From Streptomyces cyaneochromogenes (lineage in GTDB: Bacteria > Actinomycetota > Actinomycetes > Streptomycetales > Streptomycetaceae), in the NCBI RefSeq assembly GCF_003963535.1, contig NZ_CP034539.1, forward strand, positions 5,270,001-5,334,000: a stretch of DNA of 64,000 nucleotides. The letters run 5' to 3'. Positions 41,510 through 50,907 of the stretch are shown in pieces. Under the pieces are notes generated by a model. The model saw only the letters and a program-made list of their open reading frames with translations, had not been told where the DNA came from and ran no database searches. Both the position numbers and the translations under genes were made by a program. Within the stretch, counting starts at the first letter, position 1. Each line of letters begins with the position of its first letter.

Positions 41510-42751
41510 GTGACCACCAGCCAGGAGCGCCGCTACGCGGACCGCCTCGAGGGGTTCGCCGCCCGCCACCCTTTCGTCATCGACCTGGTCGTCGTCGCGG
41601 CGCTGATGGGCTCCGCGACCCTCGGCAGCCTGCTCACCCTGCCCGGCGCGGAGCCACCGGACCAGGACCGGACCAGCGCCGTCCTTCTGGGGATCTCCTG
41701 CCTCGCCCTGTTGAAGCACCGCACCCACCCGCGCGTCGCCCTCGTCGTGACCGCGGTCTGCACGGTCGCCGTCGTGGCGGTGGGATACCTGGTCACCCCG
41801 CTGTTGCTGGCGCCGATCATGGCGGCGCTGTTCTGGCTGTCCAACCACACCGACCGGAAGACCACCCGCGCCTACGGCATCCCCACCGTCGTGGCGCTGA
41901 TGCTGGCGGCCGCGTTCTCCGACTCCATGGACCACATCTCGCTGCTGCTGCGCACGATCGGCCCGTTCTTCTGGCTGATGCTGCCCCTGGCCGCCGGCAA
42001 GATGACGCAGCTGCGGCGCGCCTACCTGAGTTCGATGCGGGCCCGCGCCGAGCACGCCGAGCGCACCCGGGAGGAGGAGGCACGGCTGCGGGTCACCGAG
42101 GAGCGCATGCGCATCGCCCGTGAGCTGCACGACGTCGTCGCCCACCATCTGGCCCTGGCCAACGCCCAGGCCGGCACGGCCGCCCATCTGGCGCTCAGCA
42201 GTCCGGAGCAGACGCGGAAGATCCTCACCGACCTGACCGGCACCACGTCCTCCGCGCTGCGCGAGCTGAAGGCCACGCTGGGACTGCTGCGGCAGAACGG
42301 CGACCCGGACTCCGCGCCGCTGGAGCCGTCACCCGGGCTGACCCGGCTGCCCGAGCTGGTCTCGGCGTGCGCCTCGGCGGGCGTCACCGTCACGGTCACC
42401 ACGGAGGGCGAGCCGCGGCCGCTGTCCCCCGGCGTGGACCTGACCGCGTTCCGCATCGTGCAGGAGGCACTCACCAACGTCACCAAGCACGCCACCGCCG
42501 AGGCCGCCCACGTCCGGCTCGCCTACTCCGGCACCCGCCTGATGATCACGGTCACGAACGACGGGCCCAGGGCAGCCCCCGGGGGAACCGGGGCCGGGCA
42601 TCCCCAGGGCTTCGGCGTCATGGGCATGCGCGAGCGCGCCCACTCCATCGGCGGCGAACTCAACGCCGGCCCCCGCCCCGAGGGCGGCTTCGAGGTCGCC
42701 ACCACGCTCCCGCTCCAGCCGCACGCGACCGAGGCGGACGCCGAGCCGTGA
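41510..42751 (+). CDS. Orphan sensor histidine kinase (HisKA_3/DesK-type)
   Basis: 413 residues from a GTG at 41510 with GGAGAG upstream; an ATG at 41477 is in frame but poorly placed. Four to six membrane helices lie in the first 170 residues. The dimerisation domain carries the phospho-acceptor His in RIARELHDVVAHHLALANAQAG. The ATPase domain has VQEALTNVTKHA, TNDGPRA and GFGVMGMRERAHSIGG. This class always works with a LuxR-type response regulator, but none adjoins it: the next gene is a convergent TerB gene. Confidence 0.92.
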   Translation: MTTSQERRYADRLEGFAARHPFVIDLVVVAALMGSATLGSLLTLPGAEPPDQDRTSAVLLGISCLALLKHRTHPRVALVVTAVCTVAVVAVGYLVTPLLLAPIMAALFWLSNHTDRKTTRAYGIPTVVALMLAAAFSDSMDHISLLLRTIGPFFWLMLPLAAGKMTQLRRAYLSSMRARAEHAERTREEEARLRVTEERMRIARELHDVVAHHLALANAQAGTAAHLALSSPEQTRKILTDLTGTTSSALRELKATLGLLRQNGDPDSAPLEPSPGLTRLPELVSACASAGVTVTVTTEGEPRPLSPGVDLTAFRIVQEALTNVTKHATAEAAHVRLAYSGTRLMITVTNDGPRAAPGGTGAGHPQGFGVMGMRERAHSIGGELNAGPRPEGGFEVATTLPLQPHATEADAEP

Positions 42752-42757
42752 GGCCGG

Positions 42758-43324
42758 TCAGAGACCGAACTCCTGCGGGGACAGACCCAGGGTCGAGCAC
42801 GCCTCGCGCAGCACCTGCTCCTCGGCCGGGGCGACGTAGCCGTCCGCGCCCGCGACGACGAAGCCGGTCTGGACGACCGCCCTGGCCTCCGTCGGCTTCT
42901 TCGCCGCCTTGGCGATCTCCTGGAGGGCCTCGGTCTTGCCCTGCTGGAAGTTGTACGACAGCTGGTCGACGTGCTTGTTGAAGCGCTGGCGCAGCTGCTC
43001 GGACGGGAAGTTCTGCAGGACGTCGTTGTTCAGGATCAGCGACTCCACGTGCTGGCGCTCGGCCGGGTCGACATGCCCGTCGGCGGCGGCGACCAGGGCG
43101 CACATGGCCATGCTGGCGTCACGGTAGGCACCGCTCTTCAGCTCCGTCTTGAGGGACGTGAGCTGGGACTTGAGCGCGCTCACCAGCTGCGCCTTCGAGC
43201 CCCCGGAGGATCCCGAACCCGGCCGGCCGTGCCCGCCCGCGCCGTGCCCGCCCGCGCCGGTCCTGCCCTGCGCCTGCTGCTGCAGACCCTTGGCCTGGTC
43301 CTTGATCCGATCCCACATCGCCAT
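42758..43324 (-). CDS. TerB-family tellurite-resistance-like protein
   Basis: 188 residues from ATG 43324 with GAGGTGG upstream. A Gly/His/Gln-rich linker (QQQAQGRTGAGGHG) precedes the all-helical TerB domain with two acidic metal-site motifs, AADGHVDPAE and VAGADGYVAPAEEQ. Soluble. TerB proteins are linked to tellurite and stress responses via calcium-binding Ter complexes; no other ter gene is present here. Confidence 0.9.
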   Translation of the reverse strand: MAMWDRIKDQAKGLQQQAQGRTGAGGHGAGGHGRPGSGSSGGSKAQLVSALKSQLTSLKTELKSGAYRDASMAMCALVAAADGHVDPAERQHVESLILNNDVLQNFPSEQLRQRFNKHVDQLSYNFQQGKTEALQEIAKAAKKPTEARAVVQTGFVVAGADGYVAPAEEQVLREACSTLGLSPQEFGL

Positions 43325-43527
43325 CCGTGCCACCTCGGCTTCAGCCCGTGTCGTTCCGGTCGCGGCGCGTGTTTCCACGCGTCCCCCTGGCAACTCCCCC
43401 CGACCGCGCGAAGTTCCCGGCCGGGCTCGGGCCGCTGATCCGCGAGGAACCCGTGGGCCCCGGCACAGGGGGTACCGTAAAAGCGTCTTGAATGGCGCAA
43501 CTCCGCAGAAACCCGGAGTGTGATGCC

Positions 43528-44373
43528 ATGCCTCACCGTCGTACCGCCCAGCCCGGTGGCACCGGAGATCTGCTCCAGACGCTCGGCGATCTGACAGGCC
43601 GGATACTGGACCGGATCAAGTTCCAGCAGGCCCGCGTCGAACTCGCCGCCGCGCTGCAGCGCCAGGTCCTCGCGGGCGAGCTGCCGGTCCTGCCCTGCCT
43701 GCACGCGGCGGGACGGTACGCCCCCGCGCGGGCCGGGCTGGACATCGGGGGCGACTGGTACGACGGGTTCCACATGCCCGACGGCTCGGTCGGGTTCGCG
43801 ATCGGGGACGTGCAGGGGCACGACGTCGAGGCGGCCGCGCTCATGGGGCAGGTGCGCACCTGTCTGCGGGCCGTCGCGACCGCCACCACGGACCCGGCGG
43901 AGGTGCTCCGCCGCACCAACGACCTGCTGGTCTCCATGGACTCCGGCCTCTTCGTCACCTGCTCGTTCCTGCGCTTCGACCCGGTGACGAACGAGCTCGC
44001 CGACGCCCGCGCCGGGCATGTCCCGGCCGTCTGGGCGACGGACGACGGCCGCTGCGACATCGTGATGAACGAAGGCGGACTGCCGTTGGGCATCCAGGCC
44101 GGCGAGAACTATCCGTCGACCCGTCGGTCGCTGACCGACGTGGGTGTGTTCGTGCTGGTCACCGACGGGTTGGTGGAGGGCCCCAGCTACCCGATCGAGG
44201 AAGGGCTGGAGCGGGTGGCCGCGCTGGCGGGCGGCAGCGCCTGCCGCAGTGATCCGGACGAGCTGGCCCGGCGGATCATCCGGGTGGCGGACGCCACCGG
44301 CCACAGCGACGACGCGGCCGTCCTCGTCCTTCGCTACGGAGGGCTCCAGCAGCAGAGGCAGGACGAGGGGTGA
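43528..44373 (+). CDS. PP2C-type (SpoIIE) protein phosphatase
   Basis: 281 residues from ATG 43528 with GGAG upstream. A helical N-terminus (LLQTLGDLTGRILDRIKFQQARV) leads to the SpoIIE phosphatase domain: GGDWYDGF (metal-binding Asp), GDVQGHDVEAAALMGQVRT, LFVTCSFLRFD, GLPLGI, FVLVTDGLVE and HSDDAAVLVLR. It should dephosphorylate antisigma-antagonist proteins. No partner kinase or STAS gene adjoins. Confidence 0.92.
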   Translation: MPHRRTAQPGGTGDLLQTLGDLTGRILDRIKFQQARVELAAALQRQVLAGELPVLPCLHAAGRYAPARAGLDIGGDWYDGFHMPDGSVGFAIGDVQGHDVEAAALMGQVRTCLRAVATATTDPAEVLRRTNDLLVSMDSGLFVTCSFLRFDPVTNELADARAGHVPAVWATDDGRCDIVMNEGGLPLGIQAGENYPSTRRSLTDVGVFVLVTDGLVEGPSYPIEEGLERVAALAGGSACRSDPDELARRIIRVADATGHSDDAAVLVLRYGGLQQQRQDEG

Positions 44374-44379
44374 ACGGGC

Positions 44380-44478
44380 ATGCGCGGCTTCGATGACGTG
44401 GCCGGCGTCGGATACGACGCGCAGGGCGCCCGTGCGGACCACCCCGCCCGGCACCGACCGCGGGGCAGGCGGAGATGA
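44380..44478 (+). CDS. Possible small upstream ORF coupled to the MASE1 gene
   Basis: 32 codons starting MRGFDDVAGVGYDAQGA with an AGGGGTGA Shine-Dalgarno; it ends in an ATGA overlap with the next start. Arg-rich tail. Could be a translational-coupling uORF; no family resemblance. Confidence 0.35.
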   Translation: MRGFDDVAGVGYDAQGARADHPARHRPRGRRR

Positions 44479-45494
44479 CCGACGCGGCACACGGTGCGCT
44501 GCGCCGGCAGTACGCCGTCGAAGGCCTGCGGGTGGCAGCCGTCGTGGCCGCCTACTACGTCAGCGGCAAGATCGGTCTGCAGCAGGAACTGGTACGCGGG
44601 CAGGTCACGCCGTTCTGGCCGCCCACCGGCATCGCCCTCGTCGTCCTGCTGCTGTGGGGCCTGCGGATGTGGCCGGCCGTCGCGCTCGGCGCGTTCCTGG
44701 TGAACGTGACGCTGGGTCCGTCGATCCTCCCCGTGCTCGCCATCACCGCCGGCAACACGCTCGCGCCGGTGTTCGCCTTCCTGCTGCTGCGGCGCGTGGG
44801 CTTCCGTATCACTCTGGACCGGCTCCAGGACGCCCTGGCGCTGGTCTTCCTCGGGGCCCTGATCGGGATGGTGGTCAGCGCGACGGTCGGCACGGGGGTG
44901 CTCGTGGCCGCCGACGCGCTGGCGGCCGATGACTTCTGGCCGACCTGGTCGGTGTGGTGGACCGGCGACGCGATGGGTGTCCTGGTCGTCGCGCCGCTCC
45001 TGCTGGCCGCGCGCGAGGCCCGGCGGCCACGGCGGGTGTCCGCGCTGCGCTGGGCCGAGGCGGTGGCGCTGCTCGGCGGCACGGCGGCGGTCTCGGTGCT
45101 GGCCACGCACAGCCGGGTCGACCTGCTCTTCCTCGTCGTCCCCTTCCTGATCTGGGCGGCCTTCCGCTTCCAGCTCGCCGGTGCCGCCCCCTGCGTGCTG
45201 ATCGCCTCCATGATCACCATCCACGCGGGGGCGACGGGGGCGGGCCCCTTCGCCGGGCACGACCTCCTCGCCCAGATGGTCATCCTCCAGGCCTTCAACG
45301 GCACCGTGTCCCTGACCGCCCTGCTGCTCTCGGCGATCATCACCGAGCGCAACCGCACCCTCGGGGAGATCGAGCGGGTCTGCGAACGCCTCACCGAAGC
45401 CCTGTCCCAACTCGCGCCGGAGGAGACCCTCGACCGGTCGTCACCGTCCCGGGCGGGCGAACGCGACCACCGAAGGGAACGGCACCGGCCGTGA
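44475..45494 (+). CDS. MASE1-domain membrane protein
   Basis: 339 residues. About eight to nine membrane helices form the MASE1 sensory domain (YYVSGKIGLQQELVRGQVTPFWPPTG, WWTGDAMGVLVVAPLLLA). The C-terminal tail is short and charged (NRTLGEIERVCERLTEAL) and no GGDEF, kinase or phosphatase output is attached. Probably pairs in trans with the SpoIIE phosphatase encoded 101 bp upstream (inference). Ends 18 bp from the convergent DUF7691 gene. Confidence 0.87.
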   Translation: MTDAAHGALRRQYAVEGLRVAAVVAAYYVSGKIGLQQELVRGQVTPFWPPTGIALVVLLLWGLRMWPAVALGAFLVNVTLGPSILPVLAITAGNTLAPVFAFLLLRRVGFRITLDRLQDALALVFLGALIGMVVSATVGTGVLVAADALAADDFWPTWSVWWTGDAMGVLVVAPLLLAAREARRPRRVSALRWAEAVALLGGTAAVSVLATHSRVDLLFLVVPFLIWAAFRFQLAGAAPCVLIASMITIHAGATGAGPFAGHDLLAQMVILQAFNGTVSLTALLLSAIITERNRTLGEIERVCERLTEALSQLAPEETLDRSSPSRAGERDHRRERHRP

Positions 45495-45512
45495 ACGCCC
45501 GCGTCCGCGACG

Positions 45513-46133
45513 TCAGGAACGGAACCCGATGACCCCGAAGCCCGGCTGTTCCTCGGCGCGCCTCATCCAGCCGAGGCACTGCATGACGGCGTCCACGATC
45601 TCGGGCTCCAGCGGCGGCGCCTCGCCCGACTCGTCGACCGCCCGCTTGGTGGCCTCGAACTGTTCCAGCGCCCGTGCGATGTCCTCGGGCGTCCAGGTGC
45701 CGCAGCCCGGTGTGTGGGTGTACGGCAGCGGGGCGGGCAGAGCGCCGTAGCCGAAGTCCTCGACGGACACGGCGGTGATGCCGAGCGCCTTCAGGCCCTG
45801 GTCGACCTGTGACAGCCAGTCGCCCCGGTGCGGTGTGAAGCAGCTGTTGTCCAGGAACGTGCCGGTGAGCGAGCACAGCCGCTTGTACGCGTAGCCGTAC
45901 TGGAAGGCGTGGTCCTCGCTCTCGCTGAAGGGCCCGCCGTGGACGACCGCGCGCAGCGCCTCGTACGCCGTGGGGGCGCCGCGCTCGATCTCGTGACCGA
46001 AGCAGTCGTCGTCGCGGGTCAGGTCGTCCCCGAAGTCGTCGCGTATGACCTGCAGCAACTGGTCGTTGCGGGATCCGACCAGGGCACGGGTGGCGGCGAC
46101 GTCGAGCAGGTGGACGCTCAGCGAAGAACTCAT
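45513..46133 (-). CDS. DUF7691 family protein
   Basis: 206 residues from ATG 46133. Begins LSVHLLDVAATRALVGSRND and continues with AFQYGYAYKRLCSLTGTFLDNSCF, the family pattern. Soluble; no known activity. Members recur in Streptomyces as single genes. Convergent with the MASE1 gene and divergent from the photolyase gene, with 248 bp of intergenic sequence. Confidence 0.8.
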   Translation of the reverse strand: MSSSLSVHLLDVAATRALVGSRNDQLLQVIRDDFGDDLTRDDDCFGHEIERGAPTAYEALRAVVHGGPFSESEDHAFQYGYAYKRLCSLTGTFLDNSCFTPHRGDWLSQVDQGLKALGITAVSVEDFGYGALPAPLPYTHTPGCGTWTPEDIARALEQFEATKRAVDESGEAPPLEPEIVDAVMQCLGWMRRAEEQPGFGVIGFRS

Positions 46134-46381
46134 GCCTCGAACCCAGGGGATGCCACTGACATCGCAGGGGCCGTCACGCGCGCAGGGCGCCGCCCATGGT
46201 GTGCGGATGCCGTGCCGGGGTCCGGGCCGCACCCGCACCCGCACCGGGCCACGCGGCAGCGCGCAGGTTCCGCCGGCTACGGCGGTACGGCCCGTAACAT
46301 CGCCGCCGCGGCCGAAGGGGCCGGCCCACCGCCCGAGGCCCCACCCCCAAACGGCCCCACCCACCAGGGGATCGAGGAACC

Positions 46382-47755
46382 TTGCGCGTCTGCGTCGCCC
46401 TCTTCACCGCGGACCTGCGGCTGCACGACAACCCCGTGCTGCAGGCCGCCCTGCGGGACGCGGAACGCGTGGTCCCGCTGTTCGTCGTCGACAGCGGCAT
46501 CCGTCGCACCGGCTTCGCCGTGCCCAACCGTGCGGCGTTCCTCGCCGACAGCCTGGCCGATCTCGACGCGGCCCTCAGGGAGCGGGGCGGGCGGCTGGTG
46601 GTGCGGGTCGGTGACGTGGTCGAGGAGACCTGCCGGGCGGCGGCCGAGACCGGCGCCGAGGCCGTGCACCTCGCGGGCGGGGTGAGCCGGTACGCGGTAC
46701 GGCGCGAGGAACGGCTGCGGGCGGAGCTGGCCGGTGACCGGCGCGAACTGCGCGTCCACGACGCCTCGTTGACGGCCGTACCGCCGGGGGCGCTGACCCC
46801 GGCGGGCAGCGGCAAGGACCACTTCGCGGTCTTCACGCCGTACTTCCGCCGCTGGGAGAGCTTCTCCGTACGGCGCGTGCTGCCGGCCCCGGACGCCGTA
46901 CGGCCGCCCGACGTGCGCTCGGCCGGCCTGCCCGGGGCGCAGGCCCTCGCGTCGGGCTCCCCCTCGCCGGGACTGCCCGACGGCGGGGAGTCCGAGGCCC
47001 GCCGCAGGCTGCGGGCCTGGCTGTCCGGCCCGCTGTCCGCCTACGACGAACGGCACGACGACCTCGCCGCCGACGCGACCTCCCGGCTCTCGCCGTACCT
47101 GCACTTCGGCTGCCTGTCCCCCGCCGAACTGCTGCACCGGGCCCGCGCCCAGGACAACCCCGGCGCGCACGCGTTCGTCCGCCAGCTCGCCTGGCGCGAG
47201 TTCCACCACCAGGTCCTGGCGGCCCGCCCGGACGCCGCCGACCACGACTACCGCCCCCGGCGCGACCGTTGGCGCCGCGCCCCGAAGCAGACCGAGGCCT
47301 GGCGGGACGGCCGTACGGGCTATCCGGTCGTCGACGCGGCCATGCGCCAGCTCCGCCACGAGGGCTGGATGCCGGGCCGGGCCCGTCTGCTCGCGGCGAG
47401 TTTCCTCGCCAAGACGCTGTACGTGGACTGGCGGGTGGGCGCCCGCCACTTCCTGGATCTGCTGGTCGACGGCGATGTCGCGAACAACCAGCTCAACTGG
47501 CAGTGGGCCGCCGGAACCGGCACGGACACGCGCCCGAACCGGCTCCTCAACCCCCTTGTCCAGGCACGCCGTTTCGACCCCGACGGGGAGTACGTACGCC
47601 GCTGGCTCCCGGAACTGCGCCACCTCGACGCCAGGGCGGTCCACCGTCTCCCGCGGCTCGACGACGCCGACCGCGCGGGTCTGGACTACCCCGCCCCGAT
47701 CGTGGACCTGGAGGCGGCGGCCGCCCGGTTCAGGGCGGGGCGGGGCGTCGACTGA
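46382..47755 (+). CDS. phr: Deoxyribodipyrimidine photolyase
   Basis: 457 residues from a TTG at 46382 preceded by GAGGA. N-terminal antenna-binding domain (LFTADLRLHDNPVLQAALRD), then the FAD domain (SRLSPYLHFGCLSPAELL, AWREFHHQVL, TGYPVVDAAMRQLRHEGWM, FLAKTLYVDWRVGARHF, NNQLNWQWAAGTGTD). Class I CPD-type photolyase repairing UV cyclobutane dimers with blue light. The TTG start suggests modest expression. Confidence 0.95.
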   Translation: MRVCVALFTADLRLHDNPVLQAALRDAERVVPLFVVDSGIRRTGFAVPNRAAFLADSLADLDAALRERGGRLVVRVGDVVEETCRAAAETGAEAVHLAGGVSRYAVRREERLRAELAGDRRELRVHDASLTAVPPGALTPAGSGKDHFAVFTPYFRRWESFSVRRVLPAPDAVRPPDVRSAGLPGAQALASGSPSPGLPDGGESEARRRLRAWLSGPLSAYDERHDDLAADATSRLSPYLHFGCLSPAELLHRARAQDNPGAHAFVRQLAWREFHHQVLAARPDAADHDYRPRRDRWRRAPKQTEAWRDGRTGYPVVDAAMRQLRHEGWMPGRARLLAASFLAKTLYVDWRVGARHFLDLLVDGDVANNQLNWQWAAGTGTDTRPNRLLNPLVQARRFDPDGEYVRRWLPELRHLDARAVHRLPRLDDADRAGLDYPAPIVDLEAAAARFRAGRGVD

Positions 47756-47768
47756 CGGGACGGGCGGC

Positions 47769-48278
47769 TCAGCCGTAGAGCGCGACCCTCGGGGCCACCG
47801 TGCCCTTGGCCTCCGGGTTGACGACGGTCAGCCGGTAGACCTGGGTGAGGGTCTCGCCCGCGGGCAGCGTGCGCCGGGCGGTCGTGAGGTCGGTGAACAG
47901 CGTGCCCGTCTGGGTGCCGACCTGCACGGGCTCCCAGCAGCCGCGCGCGGTGCGCCGCTCCAGCCTGACGTCCGCCGGGGTCAGGAACGGCCCCGCCTCC
48001 GGGGACGTCACGAGGAGCTGGGGAGCGACCGTGCGGGCGGCCGTCGAGTCGTTGCGGTAGGTGACCGTGAACTCGTGCGGCTCGCCGTCGGCCGGGAGGG
48101 CGCTCGTGGGCAGGTCCACGAAGTCCGTGGGGATCGCGGGCGCCTGCTCCTGCGCGGCCGTGGACGCCGCCATGGACGGCTGCGTGGCCGCCATGGCGGG
48201 GCTCGCCATGGCCAGGCCGGAGAGCGCCACGATGAGCGCCAGGGAAGCGAGCCTGAGACGACTGTTCTTCAACGACAC
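47769..48278 (-). CDS. Secreted beta-rich protein of unknown function
   Basis: 169 residues from a GTG at 48278. Signal peptide LRLASLALIVALSGLAMASPAMAA. The mature part is beta-rich (PHEFTVTYRNDSTAARTVAP, LERRTARGCWEPVQV, LTQVYRLTVVNPEAKGTVAP), with one Cys. No domain recognised; possibly an Ig-like or DUF-type exported protein. Convergent with the photolyase gene (13-bp gap). Confidence 0.75.
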   Translation of the reverse strand: MSLKNSRLRLASLALIVALSGLAMASPAMAATQPSMAASTAAQEQAPAIPTDFVDLPTSALPADGEPHEFTVTYRNDSTAARTVAPQLLVTSPEAGPFLTPADVRLERRTARGCWEPVQVGTQTGTLFTDLTTARRTLPAGETLTQVYRLTVVNPEAKGTVAPRVALYG

Positions 48279-48503
48279 GTTCGCTGTTCCTTCGAATTCG
48301 CTCGGGTGAACTGGTCTTCCCGGAAGGGCTGCCGGCCGCGGACGTTCCCAAGGGTACGCATCGCAGCCCAGGTGGCGGGAGCAGCCCGGCGGATCGGCCG
48401 AACGGCCGAGGCGGGTGACGTGTGCCGCCCGTGATGCTGAGGGGTGCGGTTGTGAATCCGACCGCAAAGCTCAAACTTTCAAACACCCTACGGGGGGCGG
48501 AGG

Positions 48504-49703
48504 TCAGAGGAAGGTGGCGAGGCCGTCGAGGAAGCGGTCCACGTCGTGGGCGGTGTTGTAGGGGGCAAGGCCCGCGCGCAGGGCGGGGTCCTCCAGTTTC
48601 AGCGCGGCGAAGGGCTCGTACGCGTAGAACGACCCGGCCGGTGCCACCACGCCGCGTGCGGCCAGGTGGGCCTGGGCCTCGCGGGCGTCGCGGCCGTCCA
48701 GGGTCATCAGCAGGGTCGGGGTGCGGTCGGCCGCCTTCGAGTGCGGGGTGACGGCGTCGCCGAGAGCGCGCAGCCCGTCTTCCAGCCTCGTGCGCAGCAC
48801 CCGCTCGTGCTCGTGCAGGGAGTCCAGCGCATACGCCAGCCGCTCCCTGCGCGTGCCCGCCGCACCCGGGTCCAGCGCGGCGAGGAAGTCGACGGCCGCG
48901 GTGGCGCCCGCCAGGGTCTCGTACGGCAGCGTGCCGAACTCGAAGCGTTCCGGGACGGTGTCGGGGGAGGGCAGGAGCTTGTCCGGACGCAGGGTTTCGA
49001 GGAGCCCGGGCGCCGCCGCGAGCACCGCGCAGTGCGGTCCGAGGAACTTGTACGGCGAGCAGACGAACAGGTCCGCCCCGAGCGCGGGTACGTCCACGAG
49101 GTGGTGCGCGGCGTAGTGCACGCCGTCCACGTACACCAGGGCGCCGACCTCGTGGGCCAGGTCGGCGATGCGGCGGACGGGGGGCTTGGTGCCGAGCACG
49201 TTCGAAGCCGCCGTGACAGCGACCAGCCGCGTACGGGGGGACAGCGCCCGCTCGAACGAGGCGAGGTCGAGCTCCGTCGTCTCCGGGTCGATCTCGATCC
49301 AGCGGACCGTCACTCGGGCCCGCTCGGCCGCCTGCAGCCAGGGGCGGACGTTGGCGTCGTGGTCGAGACGGCTGACGACGATCTCGTCCCCGGCCCGCCA
49401 GTCCTTGGCCAGGTGGCGCGAGAAGTCGTAGGTCAGCTGGGTGGCGCTGCGGCCGTGCACGACACCGTTCGCGGGCACGTGGAGCAGATCGGCGTAGGCG
49501 GCGCGGAAGTCCGCGACGGCGCGCTCGGCGTTGAGTTCGGACGGGCTGACGGTGCCCCGGTTGGACAGCGGGCCGGTCAGCGTCGCCGCGATGGCGTCGG
49601 CGACGGGGCGGGGGGTCTGCGTGCCGCCCGGTCCGTCGAAGAAGGCGAGGCCGGAGTCGAGGGAGGGGAAGTGGGCGCGCAGGGCGGTGAGGTCGATGGC
49701 CAT
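48504..49703 (-). CDS. Cysteine desulfurase-like class V aminotransferase
   Basis: 399 residues from ATG 49703. PLP-dependent fold: FFDGPGGTQTPRPVADAI, HGRSATQLTYDFSRHLAKDW, YVDGVHYAAH and the cofactor-binding Lys in FVCSPYKFLGPH. The C-terminal part ends DRFLDGLATFL. Resembles Streptomyces cysteine desulfurase-like proteins; sulfur transfer or a related beta-lyase reaction is likely but the substrate is unproven. Confidence 0.88.
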   Translation of the reverse strand: MAIDLTALRAHFPSLDSGLAFFDGPGGTQTPRPVADAIAATLTGPLSNRGTVSPSELNAERAVADFRAAYADLLHVPANGVVHGRSATQLTYDFSRHLAKDWRAGDEIVVSRLDHDANVRPWLQAAERARVTVRWIEIDPETTELDLASFERALSPRTRLVAVTAASNVLGTKPPVRRIADLAHEVGALVYVDGVHYAAHHLVDVPALGADLFVCSPYKFLGPHCAVLAAAPGLLETLRPDKLLPSPDTVPERFEFGTLPYETLAGATAAVDFLAALDPGAAGTRRERLAYALDSLHEHERVLRTRLEDGLRALGDAVTPHSKAADRTPTLLMTLDGRDAREAQAHLAARGVVAPAGSFYAYEPFAALKLEDPALRAGLAPYNTAHDVDRFLDGLATFL

Positions 49704-49747
49704 GGGGTCACTCTCGCCTCGGCCTCGCCGACACGTAAAGCGGTCGA

Positions 49748-49828
49748 TCACGCCGTGGACACGGACGGCCTGCCATTCCAGGTCCTGCCGTGGTCGTACG
49801 ACACCCTTGACGCGGTGGTGCCGGGCGC
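49748..49828 (-). pseudogene. Exported-protein C-terminal remnant
   Basis: The frame reads PGTTASRVSYDHGRTW then NGRPSVSTA and stop. V-S-Y-D-x-G-R-T-W is common near the C-termini of streptomycete secreted peptidases and glycosidase-like proteins. Only about 27 codons remain between two intact genes; weak evidence. Confidence 0.3.
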
Positions 49829-49838
49829 GCGCTCGGTC

Positions 49839-50159
49839 CTAGGCGCCGGGTGCCCGGAAGGCGACCTGCCTGCGGATGGCCTCGTCGACCTCGGCGAGGG
49901 TGAGGAGGGGGGTGGCCCGGGTGCGCAGGGCGCCGCTGGCCTTGACCCTGAGGCTGATGGCGGCCATCGACACCGGGTCGGGGAAGTCGATGATGCACAC
50001 GAGGTCGTCCTCGCCGAAGACGAAGTACATGGCCTCGACCGAGCCGCCGAGGTCGGCGACGACCTGGTCGACGGAGGCCCGGCGCCCACTCGCGCCCTCC
50101 GCCAGCAGCCCCTTGGTGCCCTCGGGCGTGTAGCTCGCCTGAACGAGGAACTTCGGCAT
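49839..50159 (-). CDS. GYD-domain protein
   Basis: 106 residues from ATG 50159. Starts PKFLVQASYTPEGTKGLLAEG and continues GGSVEAMYFVFGEDDLVCIIDFPD, the GYD-domain signature of small ferredoxin-like alpha/beta proteins. Cytoplasmic; function unknown. Lies 135 bp from a DinB gene in the same orientation. Confidence 0.87.
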   Translation of the reverse strand: MPKFLVQASYTPEGTKGLLAEGASGRRASVDQVVADLGGSVEAMYFVFGEDDLVCIIDFPDPVSMAAISLRVKASGALRTRATPLLTLAEVDEAIRRQVAFRAPGA

Positions 50160-50294
50160 CGGGACGCTCCCTGCCCGTCGCTGGTCCGGTACGCGAGATG
50201 GCCTTCCCGCCGCGACGCCGGCCGCCCCGCGTCGCATGCCCGGATTCACTCGGATGCCGGTCCGATGACGTCGGCCCGGACGCGGTCGGCCTTC

Positions 50295-50855
50295 CTACTG
50301 GCCCACCCTGCCGTCCACGCACTCGCGCAGCAGGTCGGCGTGGCCGCAGTGGCGGGCGTACTCCTCGATGCGGTGCACCAGCAGCTCACGGACCGCGAAG
50401 CCGTCCTTCCCCAGCCGCTCGGACAGGTCCGGGTGCTCGGCCAGCGCGGCGTCGGTCGCCGCCTGCTCGCGTTCCAGATCGGCGTACGCGGCGTCGACCA
50501 CGGCCTGTTCGGCGACGGCTCCGTCGAAGTCGCCGTCGGGCCCGCCGTACAGCTGAGGCAGCGGCTCGCCGTCGGTGATCCAGTTCTGCCAGTCCCGCTC
50601 GACCTCGGCGAGGTGCCGGATCAGGCCGAGCAGGGACATCGTCGACGGCGGAACCGACCGACGGGCCAGTTGCTCCGGGTCCAGGCCCTCGCACTTCATC
50701 CGCAGTGTCAGGCGGTAGCCCGTCAGGAAGTCCTGCAGAGTGGCGAGTTCGCCGTCCGGACTGACTCCGTCGCTGTTGCGGGGGTCGCTGTCCGGGTCGA
50801 CCCACATGTCGGGGTAGACGGTCGCCTGGCTCCAGCGTGCGGGTTCGTCGGTCAT
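50295..50855 (-). CDS. DinB-family (DUF664) protein
   Basis: 186 residues from ATG 50855 (ATG 50864 also in frame). Four-helix DinB/YfiT fold: LQDFLTGYRLTLRMKCEGLDPEQL, SLLGLIRHLAEVERDWQNWI with the metal-ligand His, and LLVHRIEEYARHCGHADLLRE with two further His. Members are metal-dependent thiol or detoxification enzymes such as mycothiol transferases; the specific reaction is unknown. Confidence 0.9.
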   Translation of the reverse strand: MTDEPARWSQATVYPDMWVDPDSDPRNSDGVSPDGELATLQDFLTGYRLTLRMKCEGLDPEQLARRSVPPSTMSLLGLIRHLAEVERDWQNWITDGEPLPQLYGGPDGDFDGAVAEQAVVDAAYADLEREQAATDAALAEHPDLSERLGKDGFAVRELLVHRIEEYARHCGHADLLRECVDGRVGQ

Positions 50856-50907
50856 GCGTTCCATGTTCGTCTGCGAGGGCCCGGCCCCGCCAGTGAGTTT
50901 GGGGCCG

